Origin: Bacillota bacterium
GTDB lineage: Bacteria > Bacillota > Clostridia > DSM-8532
Assembly: GCA_023410885.1 (NCBI GenBank)
Contig: JAEYPI010000178.1
Coordinates: forward strand, 1 to 14,127
Direction: 5' to 3'
Length of the DNA: 14,127 nt
Of this stretch, positions 6,709 through 13,836 are shown in pieces; the stretch's first letter is position 1; each line of letters starts with the position of its first letter. Under the pieces are notes generated by a model that did no database searches, was not told the DNA's origin, and worked only from the letters and a program-made list of their open reading frames with translations. The translations under genes were made by a program, and so were the position numbers.

Positions 6709-6744
6709 TAAAAATACCCCAAAATAGTGAAGGAGGTAAATATT

Positions 6745-9700
6745 ATGTTATGCAAGCTTTCAAAAACCAAAATTGGAAGGAAAGCCTTGGTCGTTCTGCT
6801 GACTTTTTGTTTACTGCTAACAGCCGCACCTGGTATGAATCATGCTCAAGCGCAAACAGGGTCTCAAGCTACTACAGCTAACCATGATAAACAGGTAATA
6901 GGCTACATTACCCAATGGGATGCATGGAAGGCTGCAAATGCTGGGTTGCCGGCTCAGGGTGCGTTGACCCACTTGAATATTGATTTCTCCCAGTACACTA
7001 TTTTAAACTTCTCTTTCTTCGGTGTGGCCAATGATGGCTCACTTCATAGCGGTGATTTCCGAAATAAAAACATCTATAAGGCGGAGGAAGTGCAATCACC
7101 TTCTCCCTTGCTCTATACAGACGTATACAGCAGTTGGGATCTTTATCTCCTCTATGGTGAAGTGGAAGCCGTCCATTACATCAGTGCGGATGTAGCTACC
7201 AGAGCGGAAGCCCAAGGCTTTCAGGTCACCGTAGGAGGAAGTACATGGTCGCAGCCGGCTTGGGGACTATATAACCAGCCATTGCCACTGCCATTGAAAA
7301 AAGCGGGCGGAGCACCGGGCCTTTTTGAACTGGCAGATCAGTATGGTGTGAAGGTTATGGCTTCTATTGGCGGTTGGAGCATGTGCAAGCATTTTTCTCA
7401 AGTCGCAGCCGATCCTGTAAAAAGGGCCAAATTTATCAGCGACTGTCAAAAATTAATGGCCATGGGCTTTGACGGTATTGATCTTGACTGGGAATATCCC
7501 GGGCCATACGCTGGTATGAATTTTACAGGAAACCAGGCTGATTTTGCTAATTTCCTGACGTTAGTACGGGAAATCAGGCAGGCTATTGGGGCTGACAAGC
7601 TGATTACATCCTGTTTTGCTGCAGATGCGGCAAAGCTTGGAGGCTTTAATTGGACAGAGCTTGATAAAGTGATGGACTACTATAACTTTATGACCTATGA
7701 CTTTAATGGCGGCTGGTCCAATAAAGCGGGACACAACTCACCGCTGTATCCCTATACCGGGGCAGAGGCACCGGCATTTAACTGGGATTCCCTTTATCAG
7801 TATTTGGCAACATCAGGGATTAACCTCAGTAAGGTCAATATGGGTACTCCCTTTTATGGACGGGGTGTTGTGACAAACGGAACGGCCAGCCTCAATGCCG
7901 CTACAGTAAAGAGAACCGAGTTTGTACAGCCCGATGGAAACATATCCACATGCGCTGATTTTACCAACTGGCCTAAAGATGTCTATGACGGCACACCCTA
8001 TTATGCCTATATCAAACAAACAGCCTTAGCCAGTAACAGCGGCTGGACAAGGCATTGGGACAATGAGGCCAAGGTTCCTTATTTAACAAAGGGTAATTAC
8101 TTCCTTAGCTATGACGACGAGGAATCCATAGGCTATAAAGCGCAGTACATCAAGGATAAGAATCTTGCAGGCACCATCATTTGGACAGTCTATGAGGATC
8201 TGGAGTTTGGCGGGACTGTTACGAATTATGGCACAAAGCTCAAGAAATGGTCCGATGTCAAATCTCCCCTTGTCAACAAAATCAATAATGTTTTTGCTGA
8301 TGGCTATGTTCCGGTACCTACAGTAGCCACACCGGTATTCAGTGTTGCCGGCGGAACCTATTCTTCCGCTCAAAGTATAGCCATTACTTGTGCTACAGCC
8401 GGAGCAGCAATACGTTATACACTGGACGGGACTGAACCCACGGCATCATCAACCCTGTATAGTAGTCCTTTGAATATCGCATCAACAACCACTTTAAAGG
8501 CTAAAGCCTTTAAGACTGATATGAATGCTTCTGTGACGGCTGCCGCGACCTATACCATCGGTACAGCGCCGGTTGAAACCGTTGCCACGCCGGTATTCAG
8601 CGTTGCCGGAGGAACCTATACCTCTGTTCAAAATGTTTCCATTACCTGCGCTACGGCTGGTGCGACCATCCGTTATACCACCAATGGTACTGAGCCCACC
8701 GCTACCTCAAGCCTGTATAGCAGTCCCCTTACAATCTCTGCGACCACAACCTTAAAGGCTAAAGCCTTTAAGTCAGGCATGAACGATTCGGCGACTACGG
8801 CCGCCACCTATACCATTCAAGTGGAAGAGCCCAATCCCACTGTACAACCTTGGGCTGCGGGCAAGAGCTATTTAGTAGGGGATATTGTTTCTTACGGAGG
8901 CAAAAACTATGAGTGCAGACAGGTCCATACCTCAATTCCAGGCTGGGAACCACCCAATGTACCTGCATTATGGCTTGAATATACGGGTGATGTCACTCCA
9001 GAAGAGCCAGTTGAAACAGTAGCTGCGCCGGCGTTCAGTGTCTCCGGAGGAACGTACACCGCCCCCCAGACTGTGTCCCTTTCCTGTGCGACGGCGGGAG
9101 CTTCCATTCGATACACTCTCGACGGATCTGATCCGACAGCCTCATCCGCCCTCTATGCCAATCCAATCAGTATTTCGGCTACGGCCACCATAAAGGCAAA
9201 AGCCTTCAAAAGCGGTATGACTGACTCGGCAGTGGCATCAGCAGCTTATACCATTGTCGTTGAAACTACCGATCCGGAATACCCGACATGGGATGCCACA
9301 ACCATTTATGTAAACGGTGACCTTGTTGTATGGAACGGCTATATTTGGAAGGCCCAATGGTGGACCCGAGGTGAGGAGCCTGGGACAACCGGCGAGTGGG
9401 GGGTATGGCGTGTTGTTTCAGCCTATAATCCCCTGGAAACAGTGGCGACCCCTGTCTTTAATCCCGCCGGCGGAACGTATACCGCTGCCCAGAGTGTGAC
9501 CGTTACTTGTGCCACAGCGGGTGCTACCATTCGGTATACTACCGATGGCTCTACACCCACTGCGTCATCTTCCCTCTATACAGGCCCCATCAGTATTTCT
9601 GTGTCCACGGTTTTAAAGGCTAAGGCATTCAAAACCAATATGAATGATTCGGCTACCGCTTCTGCAACCTATACCATTGGTGATAATCCGGGAGGGAATG

Positions 9701-10602
9701 ATGGTTTTAAAGTTGTCGGCTATTATCCCAGTTGGGCACCCGAAAAGCTTGACCGTATTCAGTATGATGTACTGACTCATATTAATTATGCCTTTGCTAT
9801 TCCGACCGCAGATGGGGGCCTTCTTTCTTTGGATAACCCAGATCTTGCTCGGACAATCATTGCACAGGCTCATGCCAATGGTGTGAAGGTGAGCATCGCA
9901 GTAGGGGGCTGGTCGTACAATGGAACCGAATTGGAGAATACCTTTGTACAGGCTACCAACACGGATGCCAAGATACAGGCCTTCACCAATGCCATTATGA
10001 ACATGGTCAATGAGTACGGCTTTGATGGTGTGGATATGGACTGGGAGCATCCCAGAACAGGGCAACCGTCCCAGACCCAATATGAAAAATTGATGCTGTC
10101 ACTGAGCAGTGCCCTGAAGCAAAAGGGTAAGCTCCTAACCTCTGCGGTATTAAGCGGAGTAAGTGCTGATGGCGTAGTCTATTGGGATTCGGCGGCCCAT
10201 ACCAATGCGGTACTTGGATGTGTGGATTGGATCAATGTCATGGCCTATGACGGCGGTGATGGAGAAAGGCATTCTTCCTATAATTTTGCCGTCAACTGTG
10301 GTCTGTATTGGAGAGACACACGCGGAATGCCTGCTGAAAAGGTTGTACTGGGAGTGCCCTTCTATGGACGTCCTTCATGGGCTTCCTATGATGCCATATT
10401 GCAGGCCAACCCCAATGCCTATAACACCGATACTTCCATGGTTAATGGTGTGCAAGCCTATTATAACGGCATTCCCACCATCCAAAGCAAAACCACATGG
10501 GCAAAACAAAACCTAGGCGGCATTATGATTTGGGAACTCTCTCAAGATACATTGGATAGGAGCAAGAGCTTACTAACCGCAATAGGGGAGGCCGCCGAAT
10601 AA
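6745..10602 (+). CDS. Secreted modular chitinase with two GH18 catalytic domains
   Basis: A 1285-residue protein. I choose ATG 6745 because AGGAGGT (6731-6737) sits 7 nt upstream; the in-frame GTG at 6727 lies before that site. Order: signal peptide 1 to about 36 (KALVVLLTFCLLLTAAP...HAQA); GH18 domain 1 about 51-500 with SIGGW (207-211), DGIDLDWE (243-250, catalytic Glu250), MTYD (316-319) and IIW (478-480); chitobiase-C-like repeats at 526-605 and 613-691; CBM5/12 at 700-746; repeat 3 at 759-837; CBM5/12 at 846-891; repeat 4 at 900-978; GH18 domain 2 about 988-1280 with AVGGW (1052-1056), DGVDMDWE (1094-1101, catalytic Glu1101) and MAYD (1166-1169). Both active sites have the full DxxDxDxE motif, so both should cleave beta-1,4 N-acetylglucosamine links by substrate-assisted retention. 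The protein is exported to degrade chitin. There is no cell-wall anchor, S-layer or dockerin motif at the end. The gene appears monocistronic. Confidence 0.94.
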   Translation: MLCKLSKTKIGRKALVVLLTFCLLLTAAPGMNHAQAQTGSQATTANHDKQVIGYITQWDAWKAANAGLPAQGALTHLNIDFSQYTILNFSFFGVANDGSLHSGDFRNKNIYKAEEVQSPSPLLYTDVYSSWDLYLLYGEVEAVHYISADVATRAEAQGFQVTVGGSTWSQPAWGLYNQPLPLPLKKAGGAPGLFELADQYGVKVMASIGGWSMCKHFSQVAADPVKRAKFISDCQKLMAMGFDGIDLDWEYPGPYAGMNFTGNQADFANFLTLVREIRQAIGADKLITSCFAADAAKLGGFNWTELDKVMDYYNFMTYDFNGGWSNKAGHNSPLYPYTGAEAPAFNWDSLYQYLATSGINLSKVNMGTPFYGRGVVTNGTASLNAATVKRTEFVQPDGNISTCADFTNWPKDVYDGTPYYAYIKQTALASNSGWTRHWDNEAKVPYLTKGNYFLSYDDEESIGYKAQYIKDKNLAGTIIWTVYEDLEFGGTVTNYGTKLKKWSDVKSPLVNKINNVFADGYVPVPTVATPVFSVAGGTYSSAQSIAITCATAGAAIRYTLDGTEPTASSTLYSSPLNIASTTTLKAKAFKTDMNASVTAAATYTIGTAPVETVATPVFSVAGGTYTSVQNVSITCATAGATIRYTTNGTEPTATSSLYSSPLTISATTTLKAKAFKSGMNDSATTAATYTIQVEEPNPTVQPWAAGKSYLVGDIVSYGGKNYECRQVHTSIPGWEPPNVPALWLEYTGDVTPEEPVETVAAPAFSVSGGTYTAPQTVSLSCATAGASIRYTLDGSDPTASSALYANPISISATATIKAKAFKSGMTDSAVASAAYTIVVETTDPEYPTWDATTIYVNGDLVVWNGYIWKAQWWTRGEEPGTTGEWGVWRVVSAYNPLETVATPVFNPAGGTYTAAQSVTVTCATAGATIRYTTDGSTPTASSSLYTGPISISVSTVLKAKAFKTNMNDSATASATYTIGDNPGGNDGFKVVGYYPSWAPEKLDRIQYDVLTHINYAFAIPTADGGLLSLDNPDLARTIIAQAHANGVKVSIAVGGWSYNGTELENTFVQATNTDAKIQAFTNAIMNMVNEYGFDGVDMDWEHPRTGQPSQTQYEKLMLSLSSALKQKGKLLTSAVLSGVSADGVVYWDSAAHTNAVLGCVDWINVMAYDGGDGERHSSYNFAVNCGLYWRDTRGMPAEKVVLGVPFYGRPSWASYDAILQANPNAYNTDTSMVNGVQAYYNGIPTIQSKTTWAKQNLGGIMIWELSQDTLDRSKSLLTAIGEAAE
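8320..9678 (+). repeat. Four chitobiase-C-like module repeats inside the chitinase gene
   Basis: Units 8320-8559, 8581-8817, 9019-9255 and 9442-9678 each encode about 79 residues starting with VATPVFS/VAAPAFS and sharing GGTY, CATAGA-IRYT, DG-(T/S)-PTA-SS, LKAKAFK and TYTI. They match the chitobiase/beta-hexosaminidase C-terminal-type (CHB_HEX_C_1) pattern. Units 1 and 2 are adjacent; the others are separated by the two CBM5/12 modules. DNA similarity is high enough that recombination between units could change the copy number. Confidence 0.88.
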
Positions 10603-10628
10603 TGTGCTAAAAGCAGCGCAAAGCTGCT

Positions 10629-10636
10629 AAGGAGGT
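10629..10636 (+). promoter_or_regulatory. Orphan Shine-Dalgarno after the chitinase stop
   Basis: AAGGAGGT lies 27 nt past the chitinase stop, next to a small GCAGC/GCTGC hairpin, but no ATG, GTG or TTG follows before the terminator. It may be the scar of a lost downstream gene or chance. Confidence 0.3.
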
Positions 10637-10648
10637 ACTAGACGAATA

Positions 10649-10702
10649 GCCAGAGACCTGCTACATCCCTTTATTGGTGTGGCAGGTCTCTGGCGCTCTT
10701 TT
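10649..10702 (+). terminator. Strong terminator of the chitinase gene
   Basis: A 17-bp stem, 10649-10665 with 10678-10694 (GCCAGAGACCTGC... / ...GCAGGTCTCTGGC, one G-T wobble), loop of 12 nt, then a T-rich run CTCTTTT (10696-10702). It ends where the convergent minus-strand gene stops, so it separates the two transcripts. The minus side lacks a T tract. Confidence 0.9.
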
Positions 10703-11561
10703 ATTGAAATCCTATCTTTTTTGTAAGCTTGGTTATGCGATAGGTGCAATCTTGTTTTCGCGCTTCAGTCTTACGCCAAGAATCTGATAAAGGAAAATGT
10801 ATGCCGTCTTTAACCACTGGCCCCATATCCCATAAGCCATCGGGCCCTCTATTCTGGTCCAGCCATTCTCCTACAAACTTAAGCTTCTCCTTACAATTTT
10901 GGTTTTTGTATTCAGCCAGAAGCTCAATGGCACCTATATACCGGCTGGCCTGCTTGGATTGAAAGTCTTGTGGTGGGTGGGATAAGCGTTCGCCGTAAAT
11001 ATAGTAAATCCCTGTTTCATGGTTCAGCAAATAGTCAAACAAGGATTGTTCGCTTTCTTCATCAAGAAGGTTGGACAGGATGGAAACAAGATAAAAATTG
11101 ACAAAATCAATCAATCGGCCCCCTCGGGGATTTAAGTTGAATACTTGATGATAAGCCTTTACATAGCGATTATGGTCATAGGTACCACTTTCGAAGGCCT
11201 GTCCTATAATCCCGGCCCAAAGCTTGGCAGTTTGATTGGCCAGCGCATCCTCTAAAGTAAATCTTCTAATCCAAGTTGAAAACATCAAAGCGGTGAATAT
11301 ATCCCAATTGTGCAGCTTCTCTCTTCTGTCAGGTATTTGCTTAGCTCCTGTTAAGCAATGATGCAAATAGGATACTGCTTTTTGGATGGGCTTATCTTCA
11401 ATTGTGAAGCCCAATATTTGAAGACGCCTTAGTGCTTGTTCCGTTGTTATGGGGTTACGCTTGGTTGGATTGCTTAAGGTATGGAAATATCCCCAGTTTC
11501 CGTCTTCAGACTGTAAGGACACGATTTCATGGGCCCAATGTGAGTCCTTTAATTCAAGCAT
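10701..11561 (-). CDS. Uncharacterised protein, possibly alpha/alpha-toroid (prenyltransferase/cyclase-like) fold
   Basis: A 286-residue protein from an ATG at 11559-11561, with Shine-Dalgarno GGGGAGGTCAC on the minus strand. I do not recognise a named family. Near the N-terminus QSEDGNWGYFHTL (17-29), and near the C-terminus GPDGLWDMG (239-247), have the D-G-x-W signature seen in squalene-cyclase/prenyltransferase-type repeats. The middle is helix-rich with Trp and Tyr, which fits a helical toroid. There is no signal peptide, no membrane helix, no DxDD or other catalytic cyclase motif that I can see, and the size is about half that of a true cyclase. It could be a sugar- or peptide-binding helical protein. 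It lies downstream of the methyltransferase gene in the same direction, 125 nt away. A minus-strand TATAAT at 11615-11620, with no good -35, may give it its own promoter. Confidence 0.75.
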   Translation of the reverse strand: MLELKDSHWAHEIVSLQSEDGNWGYFHTLSNPTKRNPITTEQALRRLQILGFTIEDKPIQKAVSYLHHCLTGAKQIPDRREKLHNWDIFTALMFSTWIRRFTLEDALANQTAKLWAGIIGQAFESGTYDHNRYVKAYHQVFNLNPRGGRLIDFVNFYLVSILSNLLDEESEQSLFDYLLNHETGIYYIYGERLSHPPQDFQSKQASRYIGAIELLAEYKNQNCKEKLKFVGEWLDQNRGPDGLWDMGPVVKDGIHFPLSDSWRKTEARKQDCTYRITKLTKKIGFQ

Positions 11562-11686
11562 AAAGTGACCTCCCCAAAATAAATTTCTCTTGCTATCACC
11601 ATCCAGATATTGTTATTATATCACCCGGACTAACTTATGGAATGGATCAAATTTCTGGAGAAGGTTCCTGCCCACAAAAATCAGAT

Positions 11687-12601
11687 TCAGTCGTGTACAG
11701 CTAAGCAATAATTTACATTGTCAAAAGCTCTCATTGGATGCTCTGGGTTTGCTTGGTTATAGACTTTAAAATACTGATCTGTTATTTCTTTCGGAGTCAA
11801 ATGCTCATAAATCAAGAAATGGTTATCAGCTAATAGCTTTTCCAATTCAAAATAAGAATAGGAGGCGAGCATTTTTTCATTTGCAGCACCAGACATAGCT
11901 ACCTGCTTTTTGGCGCGCTCTCCTGCTTTGTCGGTATAGGTATCCTCATCTGGGTAATCAAAAACAATAGCGCTTCCTTTTGGCACAAGGCTGGAAATCG
12001 ATCTAATTGTTTCCGTAAAGACCTGTTTAGACAAATAGTAGCTGATTCCAAGCAAACTACAAAAGCTGATGCTGTCTTGATTAAATTCTGTACAGGCAAG
12101 CAAATTGCTTTCCCAGTTGCTTTCTGTAAAATCTGCAGACACATAATGTAGATTAGCAGGACTTTTTTCTGTCAATGATTTTATACGTTCTTGCTTGTCT
12201 GTAGCGGTAGCAGGGTGGTCAATTTCAAAGATTTGAATTTCCGATGCCCAGTCAGGCTGGCGATATGCAAATGTGTCATATCCGGCTGCAAAAATTAAAT
12301 ATTGCTTTGCACCTATTTGCACAGCATTTTTAAGTGATTTTTCTGTGAATGCTGCTCTCCCTAGCGGGGATGGAGATAGCTGATGATTGACAACCCATCG
12401 CAAAGCTTCATCCTCTGTTCCCACAAAGGATGGATTGAAGAAGCCGATTCCTTTTGCCATGCTACTTGAGATTTGCTCATATTCATCCTTCGTCAGGATT
12501 TTCTTTGCTAAATAATCATCAAATAATTTCTCTGAATTTCGGGCTGAATGATACGCCCTAGAAAAGGCACTTACGAGTGCTGTCATACTTTTTTGTTCCA
12601 T
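11687..12601 (-). CDS. SAM-dependent methyltransferase, leucine-carboxyl-methyltransferase-like
   Basis: A 304-residue protein from an ATG at 12599-12601 (Shine-Dalgarno AGAGGTGA). The SAM-binding motif I reads YLIFAAGYDTFAYRQPDW (101-118), then FEIDHPATATDKQERI (125-140). This pairing, with the G-x-D-T-x-x-Y-R and E-I-D-H/x-P elements, is diagnostic of the LCMT/PPM-like bacterial methyltransferases (TIGR00027-type). The middle has FCSLLGISYYLSKQ, equivalent to the family's E-G-(L/V)-x-x-Y-L block. The fold should be a class I Rossmann methyltransferase in the cytoplasm; the substrate is unknown. Motif I starts A-A-G where G-A-G is usual, a mild departure. No terminator is clear at its 3' end, so some read-through into the 10701-11561 gene is possible. 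Confidence 0.85.
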   Translation of the reverse strand: MEQKSMTALVSAFSRAYHSARNSEKLFDDYLAKKILTKDEYEQISSSMAKGIGFFNPSFVGTEDEALRWVVNHQLSPSPLGRAAFTEKSLKNAVQIGAKQYLIFAAGYDTFAYRQPDWASEIQIFEIDHPATATDKQERIKSLTEKSPANLHYVSADFTESNWESNLLACTEFNQDSISFCSLLGISYYLSKQVFTETIRSISSLVPKGSAIVFDYPDEDTYTDKAGERAKKQVAMSGAANEKMLASYSYFELEKLLADNHFLIYEHLTPKEITDQYFKVYNQANPEHPMRAFDNVNYCLAVHD

Positions 12602-12653
12602 ATTATTATCACCTCTAATACTTAATACTACTTTCCTATCATGGGTGCAAGAC

Positions 12654-12682
12654 TTGTAATTTATCTCATTTTGTGGTATATT
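12654..12682 (+). promoter_or_regulatory. Predicted promoter of a very short plus-strand transcript
   Basis: TTGTAA (12654-12659, 4 of 6) and TATATT (12677-12682, 5 of 6) with an exact 17-bp spacer. Transcription would start near 12689 and meet a terminator after about 50 nt. It points away from the methyltransferase gene start at 12601. Confidence 0.5.
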
Positions 12683-12686
12683 AGAG

Positions 12687-12722
12687 ATGCAAAAAGAGAT
12701 TTTTATGATGCCATCACATTAA
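12687..12722 (+). CDS. Possible 11-codon leader ORF inside a terminator (attenuator-like)
   Basis: ATG 12687 opens MQKEIFMMPSH and stops at TAA 12720-12722, which lies in the loop of the terminator hairpin at 12710-12732. Internal in-frame ATGs at 12705 and 12708 follow an AAGAG that could serve as a weak Shine-Dalgarno. A short ORF overlapping a terminator directly behind a promoter is the layout of ribosome-controlled attenuation, but no gene follows. The first ATG would be nearly leaderless. Confidence 0.3.
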   Translation: MQKEIFMMPSH

Positions 12723-12737
12723 TTGTGGTGGCTTTTT
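12710..12737 (+). terminator. Terminator of the short transcript
   Basis: GCCATCAC (12710-12717) pairs with GTGGTGGC (12725-12732), with one G-T wobble and a 7-nt loop, then TTTTT at 12733-12737. It is a good intrinsic terminator, yet the nearest complete plus-strand gene upstream is the chitinase, already terminated at 10702. Confidence 0.8.
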
Positions 12738-12772
12738 ATTCGACCATGGATCATGGAAGTTATCAGAGAATT

Positions 12773-13095
12773 CTACTTTGTAAAAACCCCACAAATAGTT
12801 TCCCCTGTATCTGTAAATATCTCTCCGGCAATATCGTCATAAAATTCAAATGTATTGAATCCTGTGGTCTGAATTTCTGATAGAAGTGTTTCCTTAGTAA
12901 AAAAATGGTCCCATAAATTATAGCAATTTATAGTTTCTTGGGTTATCACAATAGTCTGCCTTAATTCTGTATTATCTTCATCATCATATTGATAAACGGA
13001 ATCTAAGCAAATATGAGGTTTTCGTTCCAAAATCCACCCTCATCACTGTAATACCATGAAGACCGTAATTGAAAATACTGCATAATCACAATAAA
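12773..13095 (-). pseudogene. Frameshifted C-terminal remnant of a class I SAM methyltransferase
   Basis: The open frame 12773-13030 (TTG start at best) reads KPHICLDSVYQYDDEDNTEL, then TIVITQETINCYNLWDHFFT, KETLLSEIQTTGFNTFEFYD and ends ETICGVFTK. This is the C-terminal third of a common Firmicute methyltransferase type, in which the block is preceded by ...YYxxGGFWSxKPH. The missing lead-in is present in another minus-strand frame: LRSSWYYSDEGGFWNE at about 13021-13068, bounded upstream by a TGA at 13096-13098. So the gene has lost its SAM-binding N-terminal part and carries a frameshift near 13015-13028. It has no usable start signal and should be inactive. Known: the family pattern. Inferred: decay by deletion plus indel. 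Confidence 0.72.
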
Positions 13096-13253
13096 TCAAT
13101 TATTATCCTTTTGTAACATCATCGGACCGGCGATTAAACTTCACCCTTGCCCATGAGATTGGCCACATCATGCTCGATCATCTAAATGTTCCCCGGAATC
13201 TTAAATCTCCAATTGAACTGGAATTAGAATTAAAAGAAAATGAAGTGAAATGA
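13095..13253 (+). pseudogene. Truncated ImmA/IrrE (M78-type) metallopeptidase fragment
   Basis: The plus frame from 13095 (just after a TAA at 13092-13094) to TGA 13251-13253 reads YYPFVTSSDRRLNFTLAHEI, GHIMLDHLNVPRNLKSPIEL and ends ELELKENEVK. The zinc-binding HEIGH lies at 13152-13166 within the R-R-x-x-(F)-T-L-A-H-E-x-G-H block typical of ImmA/IrrE proteases, which cleave or de-repress phage- and ICE-type repressors or act in stress responses. No start codon or Shine-Dalgarno precedes it, the N-terminal part is gone, and the frame stops where the family continues into a conserved E-A-x-x-F-A region. It is best read as a remnant, possibly of a lost mobile element. Confidence 0.72.
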
Positions 13254-13836
13254 AGTGCCTTTCTTAAGAGCTTATATGGTTCACATAACATACTCAGTGC
13301 TACAGGCAAAAAAACTGGAAAGCTTTTATATTTAAAATTTAGAAATTATTTGGCTAGTCCTAAGTACATGGTTTTTTTAATATCAGATCCCTATAATTAA
13401 AAAACTTACATAAAAAGAATGTGAATTTTGTAATAACAATAACAATATGATTCTTACCTATAACTAGGAAGATTAGTCGTTCAAATAGTTTGGTTTAATT
13501 TTCAAGTTTATAGATGATATATTTAAAAATGTCTTTATATATAAAATGTATGACCCATTATGTAAAGTCAGATATGAGGAAGTGTTATAAAATATAAACA
13601 AAGGAACAATCGATTCAGCTCTAAAATTTAGTAAAATATATGAAAGAACCATTGATAAATAAATAACTTAATTAAATGTTGCTACCAAGGTATATTAGTT
13701 TTAAGTTTGTCTATACAACAACGCAAAACAATTCGCAGCTAAATATTTTTGATCGGATAAAGCTAATGAACATTTTCATTGGTGTCTAGTAGATTCTACT
13801 TGACATAAATAAAAAAGGAGTTAAGGAGGCATAAAT
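13254..13836. other. AT-rich non-coding stretch before the TRAP solute-binding gene
   Basis: About 580 bp with no supported gene and many stop codons in all frames. It is clearly richer in A and T than the genes around it. I see no tRNA, no T-box or riboswitch core and no IS end. Near its right end are a small hairpin AATGAA-CATT-TTCATT (13765-13780), a TTGT-CTAT-ACAA dyad (13707-13718) and the 21-bp dyad at 13784-13804. No good promoter for the gene at 13837 was identified; TTGACA at 13800-13805 has no -10 at proper spacing. Confidence 0.6.
13784..13804. repeat. 21-bp near-perfect dyad upstream of the TRAP solute-binding gene
   Basis: GTCTAGTAGA-T-TCTACTTGAC: 9 of 10 positions pair about the central T13794. 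It ends 32 bp before the GTG at 13837 and is not followed by a T tract, so an operator (or a leader hairpin) is more likely than a terminator. Confidence 0.55.

Noticed and set aside
6318..6744. Possible c-di-GMP riboswitch in the long chitinase leader
   Set aside because: The conserved GEMM sequence blocks are absent, and I could not form the class II core either.
6727..6744. Upstream GTG start for the chitinase (6727)
   Set aside because: The GTG precedes the AGGAGGT site and would add six residues ahead of a normal signal peptide; ATG 6745 has ideal spacing.
8320..9678. Repeats in the chitinase gene as a CRISPR or non-coding repeat array
   Set aside because: The period is about 240 bp or more, the reading frame is unbroken, and they encode protein modules.
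9613..10080. Minus-strand open frame (155 codons) opposite the chitinase
   Set aside because: It lies within a confidently assigned GH18 gene; the composition is that of an antisense shadow and it has no start signals.
12641..12880. Plus-strand open frame of 79 codons over the methyltransferase remnant
   Set aside because: It crosses a promoter and a terminator and is antisense to the recognisable methyltransferase C-terminus; no Shine-Dalgarno.
13707..13718. TTGT-CTAT-ACAA as a GntR-type operator for the TRAP gene
   Set aside because: Only 4-bp arms and a spacing that does not match the usual GntR core; too weak to call.
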